Shown: piece after piece, positions 1 through 6,724 of the stretch
Layout of the letters: each line of letters opens with the position of its first letter
How positions within the stretch are numbered: position 1 is the first letter of the stretch
Source: an uncultured Oscillospiraceae bacterium
Lineage (GTDB): Bacteria; Bacillota; Clostridia; Oscillospirales; Acutalibacteraceae
NCBI GenBank assembly: GCA_900540535.1
Contig: UQGM01000069.1
Span: 1 to 8,522, forward strand
Reading direction: 5' to 3'
DNA length: 8,522 nucleotides
The notes under the pieces: model-generated
What the model was told of the DNA's origin: nothing
The model's database searches: none
What the model saw: the letters and a program-made list of their open reading frames with translations, nothing else
Made by a program: the position numbers and the translations under genes

Positions 1-61
1 TGGTTAGAACGCTAGCCTGTCACGCTAGAGGTCGACGGTTCGAGCCCGTTCCGGGTCGCCA
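1..61 (+). tRNA. tRNA-Asp(GTC), 5' end cut off by the window edge
   Basis: The last 61 bases of a tRNA are visible; the acceptor 5' strand and first part of the D arm lie upstream of the window. The anticodon stem CTAGC/GCTAG (12-16 and 24-28) encloses the loop CTGTCAC with anticodon GTC at 19-21, so it decodes GAC/GAU as aspartate. The T arm (34-50) has the usual TTCGAGC loop. The 3' acceptor strand is followed by discriminator G58, the normal aspartate identity base, and an encoded CCA at 59-61. Only six bases separate it from the next tRNA, so the two are co-transcribed. Confidence 0.95.
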
Positions 62-67
62 CATTTC

Positions 68-143
68 GCTGCTATGGCTCAGCAGGCAGAGCACGTCCTT
101 GGTAAGGACGAGGTCACCGGTTCGAATCCGGTTAGCAGCTCCA
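68..143 (+). tRNA. tRNA-Thr(GGT), complete
   Basis: A complete 76-base tRNA. The acceptor strands GCTGCTA (68-74) and TAGCAGC (133-139) pair perfectly. The anticodon stem CGTCC/GGACG (94-98 and 106-110) encloses TTGGTAA with anticodon GGT at 101-103, which reads ACC/ACU threonine codons. The T loop is TTCGAAT, the discriminator is T140, and CCA (141-143) is encoded. It is the last gene of a tRNA operon, since a terminator starts at its final base. Confidence 0.97.
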
Positions 144-184
144 TAAAGACTCAGATGCTTTTGCATTTGAGTCTTTATTTTTTT
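143..184 (+). terminator. Rho-independent terminator of the tRNA operon
   Basis: A 16-base-pair stem (143-158 with 163-178) closes a TTTT loop and runs into an unbroken T run (178-184). The only imperfection is G154 opposite T167, which is a G-U wobble in a plus-strand transcript but would be a C-A mismatch in a minus-strand one. That supports plus-strand function, ending tRNA transcription. Confidence 0.93.
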
Positions 185-207
185 AATTTGCTCAGTAGAA
201 GTTACTA

Positions 208-244
208 AAAACAAAAAGAGCCCTAAAAGGACTCTTTTTGTTTT
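208..244 (-). terminator. Rho-independent terminator of lacZ
   Basis: The inverted repeat 208-223/229-244 has a five-base loop and lies 14 bases beyond the lacZ stop codon. Read on the minus strand, the imperfect pair at 221/231 is a G-U wobble; on the plus strand it would be a C-A mismatch. The minus-strand product ends in a U-rich stem arm and tail. It lies 23 bases from the tRNA terminator, so the two converging units are insulated from each other. Confidence 0.88.
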
Positions 245-257
245 ATACCGGATTATT

Positions 258-3200
258 TTATTTTACTGGTACCAAAATGGTTTTGAATTTAAGCTCCATA
301 TCCTTTTTGACAATAAATTCATCTGACGGGTTAGGTCCGCAGCTGTTGGAGCCTGCACCTCTCATGAATCCGTCAACACTGAGGAATACCGTGTTTTCAT
401 CTTTGATGTCCTCACGATGTTCAGCATTCTGAAGAAGTTTGCGTGTGTATTCGTGTACGCTGAAATTAAAGTGCTTATCTTCAGCATAAACTGCAAGTCC
501 AACTCCGTTTTCATCAGTGAGTTTTACATAAGAGGTCATGCCGTGGTTGCCGTTATCCTGTGGCTTTATATAATCCTCGTGCATATCTTCAATTCTTGCT
601 TTATATACTCCGAGAGCAGACTGAGCACGGAAATCGGGAAGATTCTCTTTTGCGCCCAAACCGTAGTATTCAGCGTTTCTCAAATCTGAGGAAAGCTCAG
701 CGGTAAATCCGAAACGGGGAGGTTCTTTGTGAAGTTTTTTCCTTGAAAGCATTTCCTCGCTGATTTCAACTGTTCCGTCACCTGAAATGATGTAATCAAG
801 CTTTATTGTGCAAAGCTCTTTTTTCTTGGCAACTATGCTCTGAACAGATCTTACAATTATATTGCTGCCGCTTCCCTTTAATTCAAAGAGCACGCAGGTG
901 GTTGTATATTTATCCAACCCGTTTTTGTTCCACTTAGGAGCAATGTTTCTGTCGTTGTCAATAGGTGCTCTGTAAAGGGAGGGAATTATACCTTTTTCTC
1001 CGGCTGCCGGAGTAGTATTGAGAAGCTCTTTGCCTGCAACAATATAGCTTGTCATAAGACCTGTTTCTTTTGAAAAGCTTATTTCTCCACCGTCAAAAGA
1101 AATAACAGCCTGCTTGAGTTTTTCTTTTACGGCAGGTCTCGGTGCAGAGGTGTTTTTATTATATACAAATTTTCCGCTTTCGAGGATAATCTGCTCTGCG
1201 GCGATTTCAAAACCGCTTTCATCGGTATATATGAAGTTTACCTGCCAGTCGTTTTCTTTATCAATTTCACTGTGGGGAGATTTGATAACCTGAGAAGAGC
1301 AGGGAGCGATATCGAGTTTTATGTCTCCGCTTTCTGCTTTTACGCCGTTTTTAAGAAGTTCCCAGCCTATATTGATGTATCCAGAAGAACGGAAACGGTT
1401 TGTATTTGTAAAGCGGTAGCCCTCGGCAGTTTTTTCAGCTTTAACGGGTCTGTAAAGAGCCTTCATTTCGTAAGCTCCAGTGTGAGGTGTGCGGTCAGGA
1501 TAGAAAAGACCGTCAACGCAGAAGTTGCCATCGTGGATAAATTCGCCGTGATCTCCGCCGTAAGTATAGCGATATTTTGCACCCTCTTCGGTATGGATTG
1601 CCGCATGGTCAGCCCATTCCCAAATGCATCCGCCCATCATTTTGTCGTCGGAATAGAACATATCCATATATTCGGAAAGTCCGCCGGGACCTACTCCCAT
1701 TGCATGGGCATATTCGCAAAGGAAGAAAGGCTTGCCGTTATGTACATCCTTTTTTCCACGTTCTCTGATTTTTTTCATAGCGTCAACGCTGGTGTACATT
1801 TCAGAATATACATCGTAAGCGTGTCTCTTTGTTCTGCATACGCCTTCATAATGAACAGGTATTTCCGGACAAACCTCTTTGAGCATTTTGTAGCATGCAT
1901 CCTGGTTTTTCCATCCGCCTGACTCATTGCCCAGTGACCACATGGTAACACAGGGATGGTTTCTGTCACGCATATACATGAATTTTACACGGTCAAGGTA
2001 ATGACCGATCCACATTTTGCTGTTGCTGATGAGGTTGGGTCTGGGAGATTTGGCATAACATCCGTGAGTTTCAATATCGGCCTCATCTACAACATAAAGT
2101 CCGTATATATCGCAGAGAGTGAGGAACATGGGATCGGGAGGATAATGTGATGTACGAACGGTATTTACGTTAAACTCTTTCATAAGTTTAACATCTTTAA
2201 GCAGCTCATCAGGAGTCATAACATATCCGCCGTGAGGAGTTGTATCGTGGTGGTTTACACCTTTCATTTTGATTTTGGCATCGTTGAAAAGGAAAACCTC
2301 ACCGTCGATTTTTATGGTGCGGAAACCGACAATACTGCGTATAACCTCTTTTTCTTCTCCATCCTTTTTAAGAGTAAGATAAAGAGTATATACATTGGGG
2401 ATTTCAGCACTCCACTTATTTACATTAAGATTTCCGAAACTGTACTCAACCTTTTCGGAAGCTTTGTATGTACCCTTTGCTGTTTCTTTTCCGTCAGCGT
2501 TAAGAAGTACTGCTTCGATTTCGTATCCGTCTGTATTGCCTTTAACTTCTATTTCACCTAAAAGATCAAATCCGTTTTCAGTTTCCTTGGTTTTTACCTG
2601 ATAGTCGTAAATATATGTCTTATCAAGTACCTGAATATATACGTCACGGAAAATTCCGTTTTCACGGAACATATCCTGGCATTCAAGATAAGTGCCGTTT
2701 GACCACTTGTGAACAACAGCAACAAGTTCATTTTCGCCTCTTTTAAGCATAGGCTTAATGTCAAATTCGGCAGTGTTATGTGCACCTTCACTGTAACCTA
2801 CAAATTCTCCGTTAACGTATACGTCAAGGGATGACATGGCTCCTAAAAAGGTGAGAATATATTCTTTATTCTGTCTGTCGTCGATATCGAAAGTTTTATA
2901 GTAAACACCTACCGGAACATCTTCCGGAAATTTCGGAGGCCTGAGCTTAAAGGGATAGCGTGAATTAAGATAGAAAGGCGGTTCATAGCCTGTTCTCTGC
3001 CAGGTTGAGGGTACGTCGATTTCATCCATGTCGTCTATACCGGTTACAAAAACCTCAGGCATAGCTGAAACCTTTTCAAAATATTTAAACTGCCATTTTC
3101 CTGAGAGGAAAATGATTTTATCACTGTTTTCTCTCTCATGAATATATTCGGTTTTCTCCAAAGTTTCTCTGCTGCCAAAGGGGATAAAATATGCCCTTGG

Positions 3201-3266
3201 TTCAAGTTTGCCTATGTTGTAGGCTGTTATGTCTTTGTAACGGGTGTGATCAATTGTGTATTTCAT
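258..3266 (-). CDS. lacZ: Beta-galactosidase, glycoside hydrolase family 2 (LacZ type)
   Basis: Hydrolyses terminal beta-D-galactosides such as lactose by a retaining mechanism. With 1002 residues and no signal peptide it is a cytoplasmic enzyme of usual LacZ length (E. coli 1023). Domain order: jelly-roll sugar-binding domain (about 50-215), Ig-like domain (about 217-318), TIM barrel (about 320-608), second Ig-like domain (about 612-705), C-terminal Bgal small-chain domain (about 720-1000). GH2 signature one spans about 368-393 (core RTSHYP), followed by ADIETHG at 396-402. Signature two starts at DRNHP (434-438) and ends with GNES, giving acid/base Glu448; the nucleophile is Glu518 in CEYAHAMG. 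The C-terminal SNSCGP (973-978) has Cys976 where E. coli has Trp999 in the aglycone site. The ATG is set by GGAGGAG at 3273-3279, six bases upstream. It has its own promoter and terminator and no transporter or regulator beside it, so substrate uptake must be encoded elsewhere. Confidence 0.97.
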   Translation of the reverse strand: MKYTIDHTRYKDITAYNIGKLEPRAYFIPFGSRETLEKTEYIHERENSDKIIFLSGKWQFKYFEKVSAMPEVFVTGIDDMDEIDVPSTWQRTGYEPPFYLNSRYPFKLRPPKFPEDVPVGVYYKTFDIDDRQNKEYILTFLGAMSSLDVYVNGEFVGYSEGAHNTAEFDIKPMLKRGENELVAVVHKWSNGTYLECQDMFRENGIFRDVYIQVLDKTYIYDYQVKTKETENGFDLLGEIEVKGNTDGYEIEAVLLNADGKETAKGTYKASEKVEYSFGNLNVNKWSAEIPNVYTLYLTLKKDGEEKEVIRSIVGFRTIKIDGEVFLFNDAKIKMKGVNHHDTTPHGGYVMTPDELLKDVKLMKEFNVNTVRTSHYPPDPMFLTLCDIYGLYVVDEADIETHGCYAKSPRPNLISNSKMWIGHYLDRVKFMYMRDRNHPCVTMWSLGNESGGWKNQDACYKMLKEVCPEIPVHYEGVCRTKRHAYDVYSEMYTSVDAMKKIRERGKKDVHNGKPFFLCEYAHAMGVGPGGLSEYMDMFYSDDKMMGGCIWEWADHAAIHTEEGAKYRYTYGGDHGEFIHDGNFCVDGLFYPDRTPHTGAYEMKALYRPVKAEKTAEGYRFTNTNRFRSSGYINIGWELLKNGVKAESGDIKLDIAPCSSQVIKSPHSEIDKENDWQVNFIYTDESGFEIAAEQIILESGKFVYNKNTSAPRPAVKEKLKQAVISFDGGEISFSKETGLMTSYIVAGKELLNTTPAAGEKGIIPSLYRAPIDNDRNIAPKWNKNGLDKYTTTCVLFELKGSGSNIIVRSVQSIVAKKKELCTIKLDYIISGDGTVEISEEMLSRKKLHKEPPRFGFTAELSSDLRNAEYYGLGAKENLPDFRAQSALGVYKARIEDMHEDYIKPQDNGNHGMTSYVKLTDENGVGLAVYAEDKHFNFSVHEYTRKLLQNAEHREDIKDENTVFLSVDGFMRGAGSNSCGPNPSDEFIVKKDMELKFKTILVPVK

Positions 3267-3297
3267 TTCCTACTCCTCCATCATATCCTTATGTAAA

Positions 3298-3326
3298 ATT
3301 TTAACATAATCCTGTAACAGCTTCAA
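3298..3326 (-). promoter_or_regulatory. lacZ: Sigma-A-type promoter of lacZ
   Basis: On the minus strand TTGAAG (3321-3326, 4 of 6 to consensus) and TAAAAT (3298-3303, 5 of 6) are separated by exactly 17 bases. Transcription would start near 3291, giving a leader of about 25 bases that carries the ribosome site at 3273-3279. Assigned from consensus and position only. Confidence 0.65.
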
Positions 3327-3339
3327 TTGCGCTTCAATT
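3320..3339. repeat. Tandem 9-bp direct repeat across the lacZ -35 box, possible operator
   Basis: The 9-mer GCTTCAATT occurs at 3320-3328 and again at 3331-3339, an 11-bp period close to one helical turn. The first copy covers the -35 hexamer and the second lies just upstream. Two half-sites on one face of the helix fit an activator or repressor site for lacZ, but no regulator gene is adjacent, so the role is inferred. Confidence 0.4.
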
Positions 3340-3358
3340 AAATAAAAAAAACACGTAT

Positions 3359-3402
3359 AAAAAAATCATGGAACCTTTTGTGTTTTATGCACAAAAGGTT
3401 CC
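3359..3402 (-). terminator. Hairpin terminator closing the four-gene SPFH operon
   Basis: A perfect 13-bp inverted repeat (3370-3382 and 3390-3402) encloses a seven-base loop. In minus-strand transcripts the stem is followed after four bases by seven U residues (plus-strand A run 3359-3365). It lies about 125 bases past the stop of the TPM-domain gene and just upstream of the lacZ promoter, so it would separate the two minus-strand units. A shorter T run (3405-3409) on the other side means it could act in both directions, but no plus-strand gene reads into it. Confidence 0.7.
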
Positions 3403-3526
3403 GCTTTTTATAGTTTCGTAAAGAAAGCACAAAAAATTGTAAACATTATAAGTGTATGATCACTTAATATTTAGAGTCTTTACCTCTCTATTAGGTATAA
3501 TAAGCAACAAAAAATATACTTTTTTA

Positions 3527-4303
3527 TTACTTATCATCATTTTTTATGCGTCTTTCCGTTACGTTCTTTGATACCAAAATATCGGTTTTTTGGGTAAGCT
3601 TTAAAGAAGATTTCTCACGGAATGGATATTTGTATCCGCCGATTTTCATACGGTACTTTGCGGCAACTGATATACAGAAAAATGCTGCAACAGCAGCGCT
3701 TATTATAATAAAAACGCCGATGGGAGAAGATTCATCCTTTTTCGTATCAGTATCCGGATTAACAGGAGATGTCTGAGGCTCATTTGCTTCGGTTGCCTCT
3801 CCTGTATATATACCTAAAAGGTAAGAATTTTGAGAATCCTTTAGCAACGCAACAAAATCGGTTATAGTTTGACTATAGGCTCCACTGCTGAAATTTGTAC
3901 TTAGATTATTTAAAATTTTCTCAATTTTTTCGTCATTTAAAAACTGTGTTTTTTCGCCTCTGTGTGCAATGTATAATTCATTGGCCTGAGTATTTATCAG
4001 AAGCAGTATTACATTTTTACCTGTATTTAAACCATAGCCGTTGCTGTCAAGATATTCATTACAGAAAACTTCAGAAGTTTTGCCTTGCATATCTTTAGAA
4101 GTAACTGCCATTACATCTGCGTCGAGATATAATTTTGCCATGCCTAATTCTTTTTGTAATGAGTCTATATCGCTTTCGGAAAACAATCCTGCGGAGTCAT
4201 TTATCCACGTGTTTTGAGCGAAAACTGTAATATTCACAGCGAAAAGCATTACAAGAACTGTGAAAAACACAAGTAATTTCTTGGAGGATTTGAGTTTATT
4301 CAT
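3527..4303 (-). CDS. TPM-domain (YgcG/DUF477 family) protein with signal peptide and one membrane segment; YdjH-like
   Basis: 258 residues from the chosen start. An N-terminal signal sequence (basic 2-9, hydrophobic about 10-29) probably ends near FAQ (28-30). The TPM domain covers about 31-165: it opens with INDSAGLFS, followed by GYGLNTGKNVILLL and a strand reading ELYIAHRG. A low-complexity T/P/D/E linker (170-193) leads to a membrane helix (about 195-215) and a very basic cytoplasmic tail (216-258). The inferred topology puts the TPM domain outside. Some TPM proteins have phosphatase activity, but the substrate here cannot be told. The start is two bases after the stop of the upstream gene, which suggests translational coupling. 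A start 35 codons further upstream (4408) is open but would overlap that gene by 103 bases and place hydrophilic residues before the signal peptide. The architecture resembles B. subtilis YdjH, whose gene also neighbours a zinc-ribbon and an SPFH gene. Confidence 0.85.
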   Translation of the reverse strand: MNKLKSSKKLLVFFTVLVMLFAVNITVFAQNTWINDSAGLFSESDIDSLQKELGMAKLYLDADVMAVTSKDMQGKTSEVFCNEYLDSNGYGLNTGKNVILLLINTQANELYIAHRGEKTQFLNDEKIEKILNNLSTNFSSGAYSQTITDFVALLKDSQNSYLLGIYTGEATEANEPQTSPVNPDTDTKKDESSPIGVFIIISAAVAAFFCISVAAKYRMKIGGYKYPFREKSSLKLTQKTDILVSKNVTERRIKNDDK

Positions 4304-4305
4304 AA

Positions 4306-5376
4306 TTAAAACAGTCCTCCAATCACCAAAAGAATTATCAAAGTTGCAAGAAAAGTTCCGGCAAATAACAGCATGAGTCTTAAATAGCTGATTGGAAGCT
4401 TGCCGCAAGTATTTCCCGTTTGTCCGTTCATGGCGTAGAAATAGTCTTTATCGCCGTTTTTAACTGTCATAAACCATACAGGAACAAGAGCGTAACGCCA
4501 GTTTATATTTACATCGGCTCCGTGACCTGTTACTTGCACCGCATCATAACCGGAAATGGTATCTCTAAGAATCTCAGAAGAGTAATGTTCTACATCCTGT
4601 ATTACCTGCTGCGCTATCTCCTCTGATTCAATATCTCGCTTTTCCGCTTCGAATCCGGAAAGATAAGCCATGATGAATGGTTTAGCCTGTGAAAAATCAA
4701 AGGGCTGAACGTTTTCTGCCAAAGCTTTATTAGCTTTAGTAAGTGCATTTTTGCTTATATCACGGAAAGATAAGTCGCCGCCTCTGGTAACACTGTATGT
4801 AGTGGTTTCCGTATATTCAATATTTCCACGTCGCCATGAACGTCTGTTGGCACAGGTGGCGTTGATTTGGGCCTGACTTTCGCAGTCGCATATCCAATAG
4901 GGGAAATATACTCCCGTAACTTTGTCAATCTGTTTTTTTGAAAAAAAGTTTTTGGGGGCGAAAACCTGTTTTTTTGTCCATTCCAAAAATCGCTCAATGG
5001 CTTCATCACGGTCAATAGCGAATGGAATTACACAGTCTGGCTTGAATTTTCCGTCAAGTCTACCGGAAATCACAACGGGATTGTGACAGAAGCAACACTG
5101 GGAGGCTGCCTTTGTGGAATCCATGACAACTTCGGCTCCGCAGCTGGGACAGGTGTAAACAACACCCTCAAAATCCTCTCCTGATTCCTGAGAATCTTCT
5201 GAATTTGTGTTTTCAGCATTATCTACTATTTGTTCTTCGCTTTTAGCCTGACCGGCCTTGATAAGTTCTTCCTCCGTAAAATAGGAAAGACAGAACTCAC
5301 AATGAAATTTTTGACTTTCTGCGTCAAATATAAGTCCGCCGTCACAGTTGGGACATTTATAAGTGACAACCGCCAT
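4306..5376 (-). CDS. Double zinc-ribbon protein with C-terminal membrane anchor; YdjG-like
   Basis: 356 residues. Zinc ribbon 1 uses Cys8, Cys11, Cys26 and Cys29; zinc ribbon 2 uses Cys76, Cys79, Cys94 and Cys97. An acidic low-complexity linker (45-70) joins them. A conserved-looking globular region follows (about 105-325, with VYFPYWICDC at 156-165 and WRYALVPVWFM at 293-303), then one hydrophobic helix (about 333-353) and almost no tail, so the bulk should be cytoplasmic and tail-anchored. Proteins of this type are often labelled 'TFIIB zinc ribbon' or 'PriA helicase-like' because of the ribbons alone; no helicase motif is present. The layout matches B. subtilis YdjG of the pspA-ydjGHI operon. 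The ribosome site AGGAGGG (5388-5394) is 11 bases from the ATG. The gene lies 37 bases after the SPFH gene and two bases before the TPM gene. The role in membrane stress or organisation is inferred from context. Confidence 0.85.
   Translation of the reverse strand: MAVVTYKCPNCDGGLIFDAESQKFHCEFCLSYFTEEELIKAGQAKSEEQIVDNAENTNSEDSQESGEDFEGVVYTCPSCGAEVVMDSTKAASQCCFCHNPVVISGRLDGKFKPDCVIPFAIDRDEAIERFLEWTKKQVFAPKNFFSKKQIDKVTGVYFPYWICDCESQAQINATCANRRSWRRGNIEYTETTTYSVTRGGDLSFRDISKNALTKANKALAENVQPFDFSQAKPFIMAYLSGFEAEKRDIESEEIAQQVIQDVEHYSSEILRDTISGYDAVQVTGHGADVNINWRYALVPVWFMTVKNGDKDYFYAMNGQTGNTCGKLPISYLRLMLLFAGTFLATLIILLVIGGLF
4315..4320 (-). promoter_or_regulatory. Ribosome binding site fixing the TPM-gene start at 4303
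   Basis: GGAGGA on the minus strand lies inside the last codons of the upstream gene, 11 bases before the ATG at 4301-4303. It supports the short form with an N-terminal signal peptide over the longer open frame starting at 4408. Confidence 0.75.
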
Positions 5377-5413
5377 TATATATCACACCCTCCTGAATTT
5401 ATCTGTATCACTG

Positions 5414-6694
5414 TCACTGCATGTGCTTTCCGCACTCAGGGCAGAATTTTGGAGCCGGCTGTGATGGATCAGGCTCATATCCGCAGGATGCGCACTTTAA
5501 CTGTGAAGGCTTAGGCTTGCCGCAATTTGAGCAGAATTTACCTGAGTTTTCGTTTCCGCATGAGCATTTCCATGTTGAAACTTCAGGTTTCGGACTTCCG
5601 CAGTTTGAACAGAATTTACCTGTGTTCTCATTTCCGCAGGAACATTTCCAGCTGCCGGGTTCAGGCTGTGCAGCAGTGGCACGTGCAGCTTCTCTTTCCA
5701 TCTGAGCCTGATTTGACTGAGATGCGGCGCCCATAAAACCGGTAGTGGCCTGCATACCCATACCTACGCCCATGAATCCTGCCATACTTCCGTTGGCATT
5801 GGAACCGGCAGCTTCAATACCTCTTGCAACAGAACCCTGGACATATCCCTCTCTGACAGTGGCATCGCCAAGCATTGCGCCCTGGTTACGCATGTTGATG
5901 AGCTTTGTGGATTCCTCGTCATAGGAGATGCTGGAAATACCTACAGACTGGATTTCAATACCTCTCATTTCGCCCCAGTCGGCGTCGAGGATATCTGCCA
6001 TATATTTGCTCAGTTCTCTGCCCTTTGAAGCTACGAAGGAAATACGTACTCCGTCAGCGGACATCTGGTTGATCGCTGACTGGAAAGCCTCAAGGAATTC
6101 AGCGAGATACTGCTCGTTTATTTCTTCTATTTCCACTCTGTCATCATTCTTGGGAATAGCCTCGGAATAGAAGGTGAGGGGATTCTTAATTTTAATTGAA
6201 TATGTACCGTGGGCTCTTAAGAACAGCTCAGCGTTATAGAATGAATCGAAATAGTTTACAGGATTTCTTGTGCCGAACTTTATGCCCTTTATTTCCTGGA
6301 GATTAATGTAGAAAACTTTCTGTACTCCCGGTGTTACACCTGCGAATTTAATACGGTTGAATGATTCTTTCAAGGAATCACCGAATTCACCGTTGAACAT
6401 TGACGGCATACTGGAGTTGTTTACTGTGTAGTAACCTTCCTCTGCTGTGTAGTCCACAACTTTTCCGCCGTCTACAAGCATCATAAACTGATTAGGATAA
6501 ACGTGTATGACGGAACCGTTTGAAACAGTATCCTGTGTTCCTCTGCGGTTTGCATTTCTTGAATCGTTTCTTCTTACTGTGACACCACGTGTAAATACGG
6601 TTTTGTCACTCATTTCATCTGGCTCGATAACCTCAAGCCACTGATCAGCAAGACCTCCGCCAACGGCGCTTGCAATTGCTTTAATAATTCCCAT
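5414..6694 (-). CDS. SPFH-domain protein with three C-terminal zinc ribbons; YdjI-like ('virion core protein' type)
   Basis: 426 residues. An SPFH/band-7-type domain spans about 18-265 (VYPNQFMMLVDGGKV at 65-79, a strand pair around GTYSIKIKNP, and GIEIQSVGISSIS at 245-257). There is no N-terminal membrane helix, so membrane contact would be peripheral or through partners. A Gly/Met/Ala-rich flexible stretch (about 296-345) follows. Three zinc ribbons close the protein: Cys351/353/362/365, Cys377/379/388/391 and Cys401/404/418/421. The first two are near copies. SPFH proteins form oligomers at membranes; in B. subtilis YdjI is needed to link PspA to the membrane, and that role is transferred here only by similarity of domain layout and neighbours. 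The start is well set by AGGAGG (6703-6708) with an eight-base spacer, and the gene lies 30 bases after the upstream gene in the same operon. 'Virion core protein' is an old database label, not evidence of viral origin. Confidence 0.9.
   Translation of the reverse strand: MGIIKAIASAVGGGLADQWLEVIEPDEMSDKTVFTRGVTVRRNDSRNANRRGTQDTVSNGSVIHVYPNQFMMLVDGGKVVDYTAEEGYYTVNNSSMPSMFNGEFGDSLKESFNRIKFAGVTPGVQKVFYINLQEIKGIKFGTRNPVNYFDSFYNAELFLRAHGTYSIKIKNPLTFYSEAIPKNDDRVEIEEINEQYLAEFLEAFQSAINQMSADGVRISFVASKGRELSKYMADILDADWGEMRGIEIQSVGISSISYDEESTKLINMRNQGAMLGDATVREGYVQGSVARGIEAAGSNANGSMAGFMGVGMGMQATTGFMGAASQSNQAQMEREAARATAAQPEPGSWKCSCGNENTGKFCSNCGSPKPEVSTWKCSCGNENSGKFCSNCGKPKPSQLKCASCGYEPDPSQPAPKFCPECGKHMQ
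5520..5650. repeat. In-frame tandem duplication of a zinc-ribbon module
   Basis: Bases 5520-5572 and 5598-5650 are 53-bp copies with a 78-bp period (26 codons), differing at seven positions by eye. They encode two near-identical ribbons with the core KFCSNCG. The few, mostly silent differences suggest a fairly recent duplication or ongoing gene conversion within the SPFH gene. Confidence 0.85.
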
Positions 6695-6724
6695 TGTTAT
6701 TGCCTCCTTTTATTTAAAGCAGCC

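Noticed and set aside
20..214. 64-residue minus-strand open frame across the tRNA region
   Set aside because: It is the antisense of the two tRNA genes; its RIRTGDL and TGSNRRPL stretches are a well-known artefact of translating tRNA genes backwards.
1272..1922. 216-residue plus-strand open frame
   Set aside because: It lies entirely antisense to the lacZ TIM barrel and linker, has no recognisable domain, and lacZ is intact with all catalytic motifs.
3449..3466. Small inverted repeat TAAGTG/CACTTA downstream of the TPM gene
   Set aside because: A six-base A/T-rich stem without an adjacent T run; the perfect 13-bp hairpin at 3370-3402 is a much better terminator.
4304..4408. 35-residue N-terminal extension of the TPM-domain protein
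   Set aside because: It would overlap the upstream gene by 103 bases and put hydrophilic sequence before a clear signal peptide; GGAGGA at 4315-4320 supports the start at 4303.
4306..5376. PriA/replication helicase function for the double zinc-ribbon protein
   Set aside because: Only the cysteine ribbons resemble it; no Walker A, DEXH or other helicase motif is present, and the protein ends in a membrane helix.
5421..5705. Plus-strand and alternate minus-strand open frames of 61-94 residues over the zinc-ribbon repeat
   Set aside because: They are shadows created by the repeated ribbon codons; none has its own ribosome site or a recognisable product.
5414..6694. Viral origin suggested by the 'virion core protein' label of the SPFH family
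   Set aside because: The domain is a normal bacterial SPFH type and no phage or viral gene is nearby.
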